Shown piece after piece: positions 36,256 to 45,780 of a DNA stretch of 64,000 nt (position 1 is its first letter; each line of letters starts with the position of its first letter). Both the position numbers and the translations under genes were made by a program. The DNA comes from Saccharofermentans sp. (lineage in GTDB: Bacteria; Bacillota; Clostridia; Saccharofermentanales; Saccharofermentanaceae), in contig JAILDX010000004.1 of assembly GCA_024688685.1 (NCBI GenBank), positions 186,001 to 250,000 of the forward strand. Direction: 5' to 3'. The notes beneath the pieces were generated by a model. That model was not told the DNA's origin. It did not search any database and saw only the letters and a program-made list of their open reading frames with translations.

Positions 36256-37008
36256 ATGAATATCGAACAGGAATTGACCAAGAGGCTTTTAGCTGAAGAA
36301 GACAGCGCATCCAGAAGTGCGGCCTATAACAAAGAGATTGAGTTCTACGAACTTGTTGCCAGCGGCAGCACGGAACTTCTCGGAGAGCGTCTCAAAGTGT
36401 TTGGCAGCAATCAGAAGTTTGGTAAGCTCAGCGACGATGTTCTCCGCAACAGAAAGTATCACGCCTGCATTCTGGTAGGAATGATCAGCCGTTTCTGTAT
36501 CGAAGCCGGTATGGATGTTGCGACCGCTTACAATCTCAGCGACATTTACATTGAACTTTTTGATGCTATGACCGATGTTAGCGAGATCGAAGAGCTGAGC
36601 AAGCAGGCAGCCCTGGATTACTGCAGGAAAATGCAAAGCATCCGCAAATCATCAGCAATGTCAAAGAATGTCGTATCCTCTGTTGACTATATCAGGACAC
36701 ATATCAGCGGCAAACTTACAGTTGAAGACGTTGCCAATGCCATGAACCTTAATCCCAGCTACCTGAGCAAGCTCTTCAAGAAAGAGATGGGTATCACGAT
36801 AAGCCAGTATATCAAGGAACAGAAGATCGCCATTGCCTGCAATATGCTCAGACATCTGGACGATTCAAGCCTTACTATATCCAATTATCTCGGGTTCTCA
36901 TCACAGAGCCATTTTATCCAGGTATTTAAGAAGGTCGTCGGCGTTCCTCCGGAAGAGTACCGTAAGCTCCATTATCATCAGTCTTGGATGGATGGCACTC
37001 AGGACTGA
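36256..37008 (+). CDS. AraC-family transcriptional regulator
   Basis: A 250-residue DNA-binding protein. The last ~100 residues hold the two helix-turn-helix motifs of AraC/XylS (LTVEDVANAMNLNPSYLSKLF and the QSHFIQVFKKVVGVPPEEYRK signature end). The N-terminal ~140 residues are helical and unlike the cupin sensor of AraC; no ligand is predictable. GAGGAT precedes the ATG. The divergent arrangement with the GH3 gene suggests it controls that gene. Confidence 0.9.
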   Translation: MNIEQELTKRLLAEEDSASRSAAYNKEIEFYELVASGSTELLGERLKVFGSNQKFGKLSDDVLRNRKYHACILVGMISRFCIEAGMDVATAYNLSDIYIELFDAMTDVSEIEELSKQAALDYCRKMQSIRKSSAMSKNVVSSVDYIRTHISGKLTVEDVANAMNLNPSYLSKLFKKEMGITISQYIKEQKIAIACNMLRHLDDSSLTISNYLGFSSQSHFIQVFKKVVGVPPEEYRKLHYHQSWMDGTQD

Positions 37009-37018
37009 ACTATTCTGA

Positions 37019-40000
37019 TCATTCTACACTCTTAAGCGATTCAGCCATATCAATACGGTCGATCTTGCGTCTCATCACAAGGTCGACTATTACTGTGAAA
37101 AGGATTACGAACAGTACCGACCAGAGATAGCTCAGCGGCAGTATCTTGCACTCGAATGTGACCGTATCCATTTCAATCTGTGCGATGACAAATCTGTGAA
37201 GAAGGATCCCAAGAGGGATTCCAAAGATAAATCCGATTATGACCAGCATGATGTTCTCTCTGAAGACATAACTTCCGGTCTCCATCATATTGAAGCCCAT
37301 GACCTTGAGAGTCGCGATCTCGCGGATCCTTTCTGTAATGTTGATGTTGTTCAGGTTGAACATAACTATAAACGCGAGGAATGCGGCGCAGATGATTACG
37401 AGAATAACAACAGCATTCATCTGTTTTACAGTCTCTGCAAACGATGCTCTTGAATCGGAAGTGAGCGACCACATCGAGACATCGGTAAACTGTCCTATAC
37501 GTCCTGCATAATCAGTTATCGATACTCCTTCCTGTCCCTGTACGAACACCTGATCAGGCTTGTATCTTTCCCCTGACAGAGCTTCAAACGTATTACTGCT
37601 GATGAACGCATAATGGAATATGTAATTCTCAAAGATATAATCGACATTACATGTGATAGATCTTGCACCATCGTCATATGTGAGTGTAATGCTGTCACCC
37701 TCTTTAATTCCGTTCTTTTCCGCAAGTTTGCTGCTTATCGCGATGGTTCCTTCAGCAGGCCATGGCAGAGTCTCGCCGGTACTTGTGTCTCTGGGACAGA
37801 CAAAATCAGTTATATCAGGATCATTTGAGATGATAACATTAACATCTCTTACCATATCAGATCCCGTATGAGACATCGCCTTGGACTGCACGACAGCATA
37901 CCTGAGGTCAGCACCCGTCTCTTCATTCGTCAGCATCATCGCTTCGCGTATCTCACTTTCCTTCACGTTGTCAAAGAGGACAGAGAGGTCGTATTTCATG
38001 ATCTTATCATAATGAAGATCCACGATATCGTTGATGGAATCAGTCAGACCGAAACCTGTTATCAAAAGCGAAGCACATCCCGCAATACCGATTATCATCA
38101 TCCACATTCGCTTCTTGAATCTGAACACATTGCGGAATGATACCTTGTGAAGGAACTGCATCTTTGTCCAGATAAACGGCATCTTCTCAAGAAGTATCCT
38201 CTTTCCCGCAGCAGGAGCCTTCGGCCTGATCATCTCTGCGGGCATTCCGTTGAGTTCGCCTGCGCATGTCGCAACGGTAACACCTATCGAGCAGATAACC
38301 GATACTCCGAGTGACAGCAGGAATATCCATACTGATCCCTGGAACTCGACATCCGCGAAACCGTACATCATCCGGTAGACTTCCCATATCACGTAAGGAA
38401 ATACCTTGGTCCCCGTGAAATATCCGAGTATGCAGCCGCTTACCGAAGCAGAACCCGAATAGATCACGTATTTCATCACGATTGCGAAATCGCTGTACCC
38501 CAGCGCACGCATCGTTCCTATCTGTGTCCTCTCATCCGCCACCATCCTGCTCATCGTCGTTGAGCATACAAGTGCCGCAATGGCAAAGAAGAATACCGGG
38601 AATACCTTTGAAATACCGTCAACGATCTTCGAATCGTTATCGAAACTCATATACCCTACATTGGTATCTCTTCCAAGGACATATGTATCGGGCTTTTTTA
38701 CATCCTCAACAGCCCTGAATCCGTATTCCAGCTGTCTTGAATAATTTCCCATCTCACGGGAGAAATCACTCTGTGCCGCAAGATATTCGCGCAATCCGTC
38801 GTAGTATTCCGTGAAACCGTCGTTATACTCGGCAACGTGAGCATCATACTCTTCCCTTCCGTTCCGGTAATCTGCAAGTCCCGTGCTGTATTCGGACATT
38901 CCCCTGCTGTATCTTGCCAAACCGTTGCGGTATTCCCTCTCGGCATCTTCCAGCTTTGCCTTTCCCTTATCGAGTTCTGCCTGTGCAGTTTCAATTGCAG
39001 CGAATCCGTTCTCGATCTCCGTCTTTGCCGCCAGCAGTGTCTCCTTATTGGCCGTAAGTTCTGTTATGGAAGCTTCGCAGGAAGCGATACCCGCTTCGAT
39101 CGCCGACTTGTTCTGCTGTGCCTGATCAAGTCCTGTTCTTGCTGCATCAAGTTCATCAGCAACATCTTCCCCTGCTTCCTGTCTCGCTTCAAGATCCGCG
39201 ATCTGTTCTGTCAGACTTGAGATCTGAGCATTTACGGCAGGAAGATTTGCTTCAAGACCTTCCTTTGTTGAGGCAGCCTGTTCAAGTCCCGTATTTACGG
39301 CCAGCAGGTTAGCACTTGCATCCTCAAGAGACTGTTCGAGCGTTGCTTTATTGCTGTTGATCTCAGCCTGTACCTGATCTATCTCTGCCCTTCCGGAAGC
39401 TATCTGCCTCTCCGCTTCATACAGTTCTCCCTGTGCGTTCTCAAGCTGTTCAGCCGCATCGTCAAGTTCCCTCCTTGCATCCTCCAGTTCTTCTGCAGCA
39501 TCAGCAAGCTGAACCTTTGCATCTATCAGTTCAACGGCTGCTTCTGAAAGCTCCTGTCTGGCATCATCCAGTTCTGAAGCCGCTTCGATCCTTTTGTCTT
39601 CGAACTCATCCCTTGCATCATAAAGGTCCTGATATGCCTCCTCAAGGATACCGTCAAATCTGTCATCGATTATCACATCAAGATCTTTCTCAAGGAGCTT
39701 TTCCGTCAGGTTAACGAACTCATCGTATTCATCGGAGAAGATATCGTGATCGCTGTCGTATTTAACGAAAGCTTCGGTATAGTACTCAAAATCGAATGCC
39801 TCTTTGGGAGCATAGCAGTAAAACTCGATCGTACCAACTCCGACATCAGTACTGCTCCTCTGGAAGTTCATATAATAGGGTGATCTTACGAGTCCGACTA
39901 TCACATATTCGTCGTAATTAAGAGCATCTTTTGTGTCCTTGCTGTTGTCTTCAGAGACATAAAGCGTACGGCCTAACCACTCATTTCCCAGTCTGTATTC

Positions 40001-40405
40001 ATCTGCCACTACTTCATTGGGAGATTCCGGCATCCTGCCGCTAACGAGCTTGGGAATGTTTATTCCGTCTGTAAGAGAATGCATCCTGATGGTGCTTACC
40101 TGTGTGCTTACTCCGCTGTTGCCGACAACAAAGTCATAATAAACGGCTCCGTCAGCTTTCCTGACGCCCGTTATGCTGCGGAGTTTGCTGATATCATCCT
40201 CATCAAATCCGATCGTTGACAACAGTCTGAAATCAAAGAGCTGAGTCTCCTTGACAAATGAATTGCCGGTCTTGACGAACGACGGCATGGTAAGCTTCAG
40301 TCCCGCAAAGAAACCGACTCCAAGAGCGATTATGGCAAATATTGCTATGAACCTGGCAAGACTCCTTCTTACGGATCTGAAAACCGTTTTGAAGTAGGCA
40401 TTCAT
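37019..40405 (-). CDS. FtsX/MacB-type ABC transporter permease with extracytoplasmic coiled coil
   Basis: A 1128-residue membrane protein. A first transmembrane helix (about 17-37) is followed by a MacB-like outer domain to about residue 240, then a very long Ala/Glu/Asp-rich heptad-repeat coiled coil (about 250-560), and a first three-helix FtsX domain (about 595-745). A second outer domain (about 800-980) and a second FtsX domain (about 995-1120) complete it. It starts six bases after the ATPase stop. Such type VII ABC systems use ATP hydrolysis for mechanotransmission or lipid/peptide extrusion rather than import. The coiled coil could span the wall. The substrate is unknown. Confidence 0.85.
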   Translation of the reverse strand: MNAYFKTVFRSVRRSLARFIAIFAIIALGVGFFAGLKLTMPSFVKTGNSFVKETQLFDFRLLSTIGFDEDDISKLRSITGVRKADGAVYYDFVVGNSGVSTQVSTIRMHSLTDGINIPKLVSGRMPESPNEVVADEYRLGNEWLGRTLYVSEDNSKDTKDALNYDEYVIVGLVRSPYYMNFQRSSTDVGVGTIEFYCYAPKEAFDFEYYTEAFVKYDSDHDIFSDEYDEFVNLTEKLLEKDLDVIIDDRFDGILEEAYQDLYDARDEFEDKRIEAASELDDARQELSEAAVELIDAKVQLADAAEELEDARRELDDAAEQLENAQGELYEAERQIASGRAEIDQVQAEINSNKATLEQSLEDASANLLAVNTGLEQAASTKEGLEANLPAVNAQISSLTEQIADLEARQEAGEDVADELDAARTGLDQAQQNKSAIEAGIASCEASITELTANKETLLAAKTEIENGFAAIETAQAELDKGKAKLEDAEREYRNGLARYSRGMSEYSTGLADYRNGREEYDAHVAEYNDGFTEYYDGLREYLAAQSDFSREMGNYSRQLEYGFRAVEDVKKPDTYVLGRDTNVGYMSFDNDSKIVDGISKVFPVFFFAIAALVCSTTMSRMVADERTQIGTMRALGYSDFAIVMKYVIYSGSASVSGCILGYFTGTKVFPYVIWEVYRMMYGFADVEFQGSVWIFLLSLGVSVICSIGVTVATCAGELNGMPAEMIRPKAPAAGKRILLEKMPFIWTKMQFLHKVSFRNVFRFKKRMWMMIIGIAGCASLLITGFGLTDSINDIVDLHYDKIMKYDLSVLFDNVKESEIREAMMLTNEETGADLRYAVVQSKAMSHTGSDMVRDVNVIISNDPDITDFVCPRDTSTGETLPWPAEGTIAISSKLAEKNGIKEGDSITLTYDDGARSITCNVDYIFENYIFHYAFISSNTFEALSGERYKPDQVFVQGQEGVSITDYAGRIGQFTDVSMWSLTSDSRASFAETVKQMNAVVILVIICAAFLAFIVMFNLNNINITERIREIATLKVMGFNMMETGSYVFRENIMLVIIGFIFGIPLGILLHRFVIAQIEMDTVTFECKILPLSYLWSVLFVILFTVIVDLVMRRKIDRIDMAESLKSVE

Positions 40406-40411
40406 GGGGGA

Positions 40412-41113
40412 TCACCACTCTATATCATTGATATCGACAGGATCCGTATTGATCACATTACTCAGGATCTTTCCGCTCTTAACGCGGATAACACGGTCTG
40501 CCATCGGTGCAAGAGCGGAATTGTGGGTAATGATGACTACCGTGATATTCTGCTTCCTTGCAAGATCCTGAAGGAGCATCAGTATCGATTTGCCTGTCTC
40601 ATAATCAAGTGCGCCCGTCGGCTCGTCACAAAGGAGCAGCTTGGGCTTTTTTGCTATTGCACGGGCGATCGCGACTCTCTGCTGTTCACCGCCCGAAAGC
40701 TGTGCGGGGAAATTATTTCTTCTCTCTCCCAGACCTACGAGATCAAGTATCTCATCACACGAGAAGCTGTCCTTGACAAGCTGTGATGCCATCTCGACAT
40801 TCTCAACCGCAGTAAGGTTCGGGATCAGGTTATAGAACTGGAATACAAATCCCACATCGTAGCGCCTGTATTCAGCAAGCTGTTTGGAATTAAAAGTCGA
40901 TATCTCCCTGCCGTCTACAAATACCTGACCTCTTGTAAGATGATCCATTCCGCCAAGTATGTTGAGCAGTGTTGTCTTACCTGCTCCCGACTGTCCGAGG
41001 ATAACGCAGAGCTCGCCTTTGGAGATCGAGAAATCGACCTGATTAAGAGCCCTCAGCTCAACATCACCCGATCTGTATATCTTATCTACCCTGCGGAACT
41101 CTATGTAAGACAT
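40412..41113 (-). CDS. ABC transporter ATP-binding protein (MacB/LolD type)
   Basis: A 233-residue ATPase. Walker [10 protein letters not shown] (about 39), Q-loop [10 protein letters not shown], signature LSGGEQQR, Walker [13 protein letters not shown] and switch His in ITHN are all intact. The DEPTGALD form is typical of the MacB/LolD/FtsE group that pairs with FtsX-type permeases, matching the next gene. It is one base after the transglutaminase-like gene, in the proS run. Confidence 0.95.
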   Translation of the reverse strand: MSYIEFRRVDKIYRSGDVELRALNQVDFSISKGELCVILGQSGAGKTTLLNILGGMDHLTRGQVFVDGREISTFNSKQLAEYRRYDVGFVFQFYNLIPNLTAVENVEMASQLVKDSFSCDEILDLVGLGERRNNFPAQLSGGEQQRVAIARAIAKKPKLLLCDEPTGALDYETGKSILMLLQDLARKQNITVVIITHNSALAPMADRVIRVKSGKILSNVINTDPVDINDIEW

Positions 41114-41114
41114 A

Positions 41115-42650
41115 TCAGTTATCTCTTACGATGATCCTGTACGGATCAACATAGTTATACCTTTCAAATCCTCTCAGATGCGACGGTACGCTGATTATGA
41201 GCCTGGGACAATCGTCAAAGGCATATCTGTCTATCGTCTCGACCGAATCAGGAACATAAACATAACAGAGCTGATCACAGATATCAAAGGCTTCTCTTCC
41301 TATGTAAGTAAGTCCCTCGGGAAGATAAACATATTCAAGATCCTCACAGGTGTTAAATGCCTCTTTCTGTATGGACGTTACAGTGTCAGGAAGTACAACT
41401 TCAGTAATAAGGTCACAGTCAATGAAGCAGCTCTCACCAATGGATGTGATATTGGAATCGGGATCGAAAACGATCCTTGAGAATCCGTTGACACCCGTAG
41501 GAAGAACTATCTCACCGCTTCCGCTTATGGTGATCGTACCGTCTCTCGATATCCTGTATGTGGCATGATCACCGCACGAACCCTCTGACTCTATTCCGTG
41601 AACAGTATCCGCATCACAGATCTTATGATCCATCGAGAAATACTCGAGAGGAAGCAGACTGTAATTGTAGGAGCTTCTTCCGCGGCTGAACTGCATATCA
41701 TTGCGGGAAGTGCCGTCAAAGTGGTTGTTGCAGTCAAAGGTGGGATCCATAAAATACCATGTCCCTTCGATGCATACAGCTGCCCATGCGTGGTTCGGCC
41801 ATTCATTATTGCGCTTGGAACCCTGGTTTGCAAAATCCTCAAAAGTCTCAGTTACGCCAAATTCAACGACTGCCGGAATCTGCTGAGCCCTGCAGAGAGC
41901 TGTAAAGACATTTGCCATACCTTCACATATCGCGATCTTGCGTCTTAAAAGAGTAGGTGCATCATCCTGATATGCATACTCATCATCTTCGAGCTGAACG
42001 TTGTCGTAAGCCAACTCGTTAATGATATAAGAGTAGATTGCATGAACCTTGCTCCAGTCGTCATCGCATCCGCTTGTTATCCTGTTGCTCTCGCTGATAA
42101 CAAAAGGATCATCACATTCAATATCATTCTGCGGCTGCAGGCATTCGTTAAGTGAATCGGCATCAGTCCAAAGTTCGGAACATCTCTCAACATTAAAATC
42201 ATAGACAGGTGATTTTACAAATACCACATTGCCGTCATCAGACTTCTTGATATAGATGTTGTCATACGCATGCGATACACCGTCGGCAGTAAACTTAAGG
42301 ATGCCGAAATAAATATCGTCATCTGCCATTTTGTCCGCAACAGTTACACTGAACGAATGATCCATCGTATTCTTCTGTGCGATCTGTTCACCCGTAGTAC
42401 AGCTCCTCACCCTCATGTTAACCGAGGTTGCGCAGTCTGATGTAACTACAAGATCTCCTCCCGATACCGATAAGGTAATAGGATTGCCTGTCACGGACAT
42501 AAAACTGTAAGAGGTATACTGAGCCTCCTCACACTGCGAGAGATTTACACTCGCATAATTAAGATCAGCAGCATTTACAGAAGCAGGAAAAAACAACCCT
42601 GCCACTAAAGTCACTGCCATGCCGGCTGAAACTATTCTTTTTCCAATCAT
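41115..42650 (-). CDS. Secreted transglutaminase-like protein with BspA-type leucine-rich repeats
   Basis: About 511 residues. A signal peptide (cleavage after SVNA, about 28) is followed by an unassigned ~120-residue beta-rich region, a transglutaminase core (about 185-310) with the Cys-His-Asp triad in ICEGMANVF, NHAWA and MDPTFD, and C-terminal LRR_5/BspA repeats (about 385-500) with repeating LPxxVTSIxxxAFxxC units. No wall-sorting signal is seen. An adjacent GTG (42653) could also be the start. Secreted proteins of this kind may act on wall peptides or as adhesins. It sits between proS and the ABC genes and may be exported to or work with that system; this is inference. Confidence 0.85.
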   Translation of the reverse strand: MIGKRIVSAGMAVTLVAGLFFPASVNAADLNYASVNLSQCEEAQYTSYSFMSVTGNPITLSVSGGDLVVTSDCATSVNMRVRSCTTGEQIAQKNTMDHSFSVTVADKMADDDIYFGILKFTADGVSHAYDNIYIKKSDDGNVVFVKSPVYDFNVERCSELWTDADSLNECLQPQNDIECDDPFVISESNRITSGCDDDWSKVHAIYSYIINELAYDNVQLEDDEYAYQDDAPTLLRRKIAICEGMANVFTALCRAQQIPAVVEFGVTETFEDFANQGSKRNNEWPNHAWAAVCIEGTWYFMDPTFDCNNHFDGTSRNDMQFSRGRSSYNYSLLPLEYFSMDHKICDADTVHGIESEGSCGDHATYRISRDGTITISGSGEIVLPTGVNGFSRIVFDPDSNITSIGESCFIDCDLITEVVLPDTVTSIQKEAFNTCEDLEYVYLPEGLTYIGREAFDICDQLCYVYVPDSVETIDRYAFDDCPRLIISVPSHLRGFERYNYVDPYRIIVRDN

Positions 42651-42670
42651 CACGTTCTATTCCCTTCTGA

Positions 42671-44362
42671 TCAGAGTTCAACGACTGCCTTGACTGCTTC
42701 GTCGGAACTCATCTCGCTTGTCTCACCTGTCATCCTGTACTTGATCTCAACGATGCCCTCACCGGCCCTTCTTCCTACTGTGATCCTTACAGGGATACCG
42801 ATAAGGTCAGCATCCTTAAACTTAACACCCGGACGCTCGTTGCGGTCGTCGATCATAACCTCAACACCCTTGTCCTGAAGCTCCTTATAGATCTTCTCAG
42901 CAAGGCCCATGTTCTCTTCGTCGTTTACCTTTGTGGGAACAACGATTGCCTTGTAGGGAGCTACCTCAACAGGCCACTTGATTCCGTCTTCATCGTTATA
43001 CTGCTCGATGATGGCTGCCAGTGTTCTTCCGACACCGATACCGTAGCAGCCCATTACCATTGTATTCTCCTTGCCGTCCTTATCGAGATAAACACAGTTC
43101 AGAGCCTTGGAATACTTTGTACCGAGCTTGAAGATATGACCGACCTCAACACCTCTTGCCATCTTTATGGGAGCACCGCACTTGGGGCACTTGTCACCTT
43201 CGATGAGATTCCTGATGTCAACGATCTTTGTTGCCTCAAAATCTCTTCCGATATTGCAGTTCTTGAAGTGGTAATCTGTCTCACATGCGCCGACGATGAA
43301 GTTCTTCATCATTGCAACCTCGAGGTCAACGATCACATCGATCTGCTTCTTAAGTCCAACGGGACCTGCGAAACCAACCTTCGCGCCTGTAATCTCCTCA
43401 ACATCCGCAAATGATGCAAGATCCATCTCTGTGGCATCATAGAGATTGCCGAGCTTTGTCTCATTGATATCCCTGTCTCCTCTTACCATTGCGGCAACGA
43501 TCCTGCCGTCGATGTTATAAAGGATCGTCTTGACAAAAGCTGTCGGCTCGGAGTTCATGTACGCCATAAGCTCTTCAATCGTCTTAACGTTGGGGGTGTG
43601 GATCTTCTCGATAGGAAGCATCTCAGCCGTATCCTGATCGGGCGAAACACAAACTGCCTTCTCCTCATTAGCCGCGTAGCCGCAGCCGTCGCAGTAGCAG
43701 ATGCCGTCCTCACCGACTTCACTCTTTACCATGAACTCCTGCGAACCGGAACCGCCCATAGCGCCTGAATCAGCATCAACGATGGTGTAATCAAGACCAA
43801 GCCTTGTAAAGATCTTGTTGTATGCCTCATACATCGTCTGATATGACACATCAAGCCCTGCCTCATCGCAGTCGAAAGAATAAGCATCCTTCATTACGAA
43901 CTCACGGCAGCGCATGATACCGAATCTCGGTCTCTTCTCATCTCTGTACTTGTGCTGGATCTGATAAAGTGTAACCGGAAGCTGCTTATAGGATCTGATC
44001 GTATCCCTTACAGCTTCTGTAAAAGGCTCTTCATGCGTAGGTCCGAGACAGAACTGTCTTCCGCCTCTGTCCTTAAGCCTGAACATCTCCGGACCGAATC
44101 TCTCCCATCTGCCCGAAGCCATATATACCTCTGCGGGAAGGATCGCAGGCATTATGAGCTCCTGTGCTCCTGCCTTATCCATCTCTTCTCTTACGACATT
44201 CTCCACCTTGCGGTAAACACGGTAACCCATCGGCATAAACGAATATACTCCGGAAGCGACCTTACGGATAAGGCCTGCTCTGAGCATTAACTGATGTGAA
44301 GGGATCTCCGCATCATTTGGGATCTCACGCTGGGTTGCCAAAAACATTTTAGATACTCTCAT
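42671..44362 (-). CDS. proS: Proline--tRNA ligase (bacterial type)
   Basis: A 563-residue class II aminoacyl-tRNA synthetase. Motif 2 ([21 protein letters not shown]), the long editing insertion between motifs 2 and 3, motif 3 ([11 protein letters not shown]) and the anticodon-binding domain are present. A CPKC pair lies near 400. I start at MRVSKMF (44362) because GGAG lies six bases upstream and it matches the Bacillus N-terminus. It is the first gene of a run of four minus-strand genes ending with the ABC permease. Confidence 0.95.
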   Translation of the reverse strand: MRVSKMFLATQREIPNDAEIPSHQLMLRAGLIRKVASGVYSFMPMGYRVYRKVENVVREEMDKAGAQELIMPAILPAEVYMASGRWERFGPEMFRLKDRGGRQFCLGPTHEEPFTEAVRDTIRSYKQLPVTLYQIQHKYRDEKRPRFGIMRCREFVMKDAYSFDCDEAGLDVSYQTMYEAYNKIFTRLGLDYTIVDADSGAMGGSGSQEFMVKSEVGEDGICYCDGCGYAANEEKAVCVSPDQDTAEMLPIEKIHTPNVKTIEELMAYMNSEPTAFVKTILYNIDGRIVAAMVRGDRDINETKLGNLYDATEMDLASFADVEEITGAKVGFAGPVGLKKQIDVIVDLEVAMMKNFIVGACETDYHFKNCNIGRDFEATKIVDIRNLIEGDKCPKCGAPIKMARGVEVGHIFKLGTKYSKALNCVYLDKDGKENTMVMGCYGIGVGRTLAAIIEQYNDEDGIKWPVEVAPYKAIVVPTKVNDEENMGLAEKIYKELQDKGVEVMIDDRNERPGVKFKDADLIGIPVRITVGRRAGEGIVEIKYRMTGETSEMSSDEAVKAVVEL

Positions 44363-44397
44363 ATGCATCTCCATATAAATAATAATGTGCGCATAAG

Positions 44398-44426
44398 AGT
44401 ATAAACTATAAAGAAGCGATTTTCAA
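44398..44426 (-). promoter_or_regulatory. Promoter of the proS operon
   Basis: Minus strand TTGAAA, 17-base spacer, TATACT, giving a leader of only about 30 bases. That is too short for a T-box. Confidence 0.7.
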
Positions 44427-44427
44427 A

Positions 44428-44589
44428 TCATCCGAGAATGTTCATCAGGAAAAACACATCGAGAACGCCACAGATCAGGAGGACGATCGCACAGATTACG
44501 TAGATCTTCGTACGACGCTTCTCGACGTCGTGCTCGGTAGTTCCGAATTTTGCCTTCTTACGAGGCTTGCCAATATAATCGTCAGCCAC
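44428..44589 (-). CDS. Small single-pass membrane protein
   Basis: A 53-residue protein: a basic N-terminal half (KPRKKAKF, EKRRTK) and one transmembrane helix (about 30-50). I choose the GTG at 44589 because GGGAGGGG lies nine bases upstream. A longer frame to 44757 crosses a TATAAT (44623-44628, minus strand) likely to be its own -10 and has no site. No family is recognised. Confidence 0.55.
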   Translation of the reverse strand: MADDYIGKPRKKAKFGTTEHDVEKRRTKIYVICAIVLLICGVLDVFFLMNILG

Positions 44590-44740
44590 CTTGACGTTCC
44601 CCTCCCTGTCGTTTGTACGCTTATTATAGACGGCTGGCTGGGCTTTATGTTTTTCAAGTATGTGACATAAGTTTACAAGAAAATGAAAGAAGATTATAAG
44701 GCGTATAAAAGTGTCTAAAACACTTGAAAAAGACCACATT

Positions 44741-44769
44741 TTGTCCAAATCTTCCATCCATGATATAAT
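44741..44769 (+). promoter_or_regulatory. Promoter of the SH3/3D protein gene (leaderless)
   Basis: TTGTCC, 17-base spacer, TATAAT. Standard spacing places transcription start exactly at the A of the ATG (44776). AGGA lies between -10 and ATG but would not be transcribed unless initiation is unusually early. Confidence 0.75.
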
Positions 44770-44775
44770 AGGACG

Positions 44776-45780
44776 ATGAAATTCTTTGGACTTACAGCAG
44801 GCTTTAAGCTGACAAAGGACAGGATCATCGCATCGACCAGCGTTGTTTCCATTATAGCCCTGTGCTGTTTCTCGGGGCTTGGTATTTCAGCGCTCCTTGA
44901 CGCGGATGCCCAGGCAGCAGTAGCCCGCCATGAGCAGGAAGTATCTGAGATGCTGGAGTCATCAGACTCTTCGGATACTGACACTTCTTCAGATTCATCT
45001 GATGGTTCAGAAGACACCACTCCCTCTTCCGAATCAGCAGCTGTTACATCATCTGATACTTCAGAGACTTCCGGAAGCGACCCCTCGACAAGTGATCAGT
45101 CGCAGCCGTCTGATCAGACATCAGAGTCAACTTCGGCTTCAACATCTGCAACTGCAACTTCAGAGACAACGACTCAGACAACTATCGGTGAATCGACTCA
45201 CAATGCCATTGTTTATGCGACACGTGTCATCAACCTGAGAACAGGTCCCGGCACATCATATGAGAGCATCAGACAGCTCAGCAGAGGCGACAGAATAGAC
45301 GTTATTGCCGTTACGACTAACGGCTGGTACAAGACAATAAGAGGCAACTATGTATGCGCTCAGTACACGCAGGCTGAACCGATCAACACACCTTCCCCTA
45401 CACCTAAGCCTGCTACTCCCACACCCAAGCCTGCCACACCGACTCCAAAGCCGACCCAGCAGACAACCAGCGGCGGTGGCGGCGGTTCAGGCAATATGGA
45501 ACTTGTGGGCAATTTCAGGGTTACTTTCTATATCCCTGTCAACGGAACAAGAACTGCATCAGGTTCTACTGCAACGATGGGAAGGACCGTGGCAGCCAAC
45601 AAGAATGACTTCCCCTTCGGAACCGTCATATATGTAGAGAACGATCCGCTTGGAGGAGACGGATACTATACCGTTGAGGACAGAGGTGTCGGTACAGGCG
45701 TCATCGATATCTTTGTTGATGGCATGGGCGACGTTCCGGGATATGGCACAACAACCAGAAAGGTTTATATCGTCAGATAA
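44776..45780 (+). CDS. Secreted SH3b and 3D-domain cell-wall protein
   Basis: A 334-residue protein with an N-terminal membrane anchor or signal (about 20-42) and a Ser/Thr/Asp-rich wall-spanning stretch (about 60-135). A bacterial SH3 domain (about 148-200, INLRTGPGTSYESIRQL), a TPTPKPA repeat linker and a Gly run follow. The C-terminal 3D domain (about 245-334) has the conserved Asp residues in VEDRGVGTGVIDIFVDG. 3D domains form a double-psi barrel related to MltA and RpfB/YabE-type lytic transglycosylases, so peptidoglycan cleavage is likely but unproven. Its stop codon is immediately followed by the RNase J start. Confidence 0.85.
   Translation: MKFFGLTAGFKLTKDRIIASTSVVSIIALCCFSGLGISALLDADAQAAVARHEQEVSEMLESSDSSDTDTSSDSSDGSEDTTPSSESAAVTSSDTSETSGSDPSTSDQSQPSDQTSESTSASTSATATSETTTQTTIGESTHNAIVYATRVINLRTGPGTSYESIRQLSRGDRIDVIAVTTNGWYKTIRGNYVCAQYTQAEPINTPSPTPKPATPTPKPATPTPKPTQQTTSGGGGGSGNMELVGNFRVTFYIPVNGTRTASGSTATMGRTVAANKNDFPFGTVIYVENDPLGGDGYYTVEDRGVGTGVIDIFVDGMGDVPGYGTTTRKVYIVR

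Noticed and set aside
44363..44427. T-box riboswitch upstream of proS
   Set aside because: The predicted leader is only about 30 bases and has no specifier stem or antiterminator.
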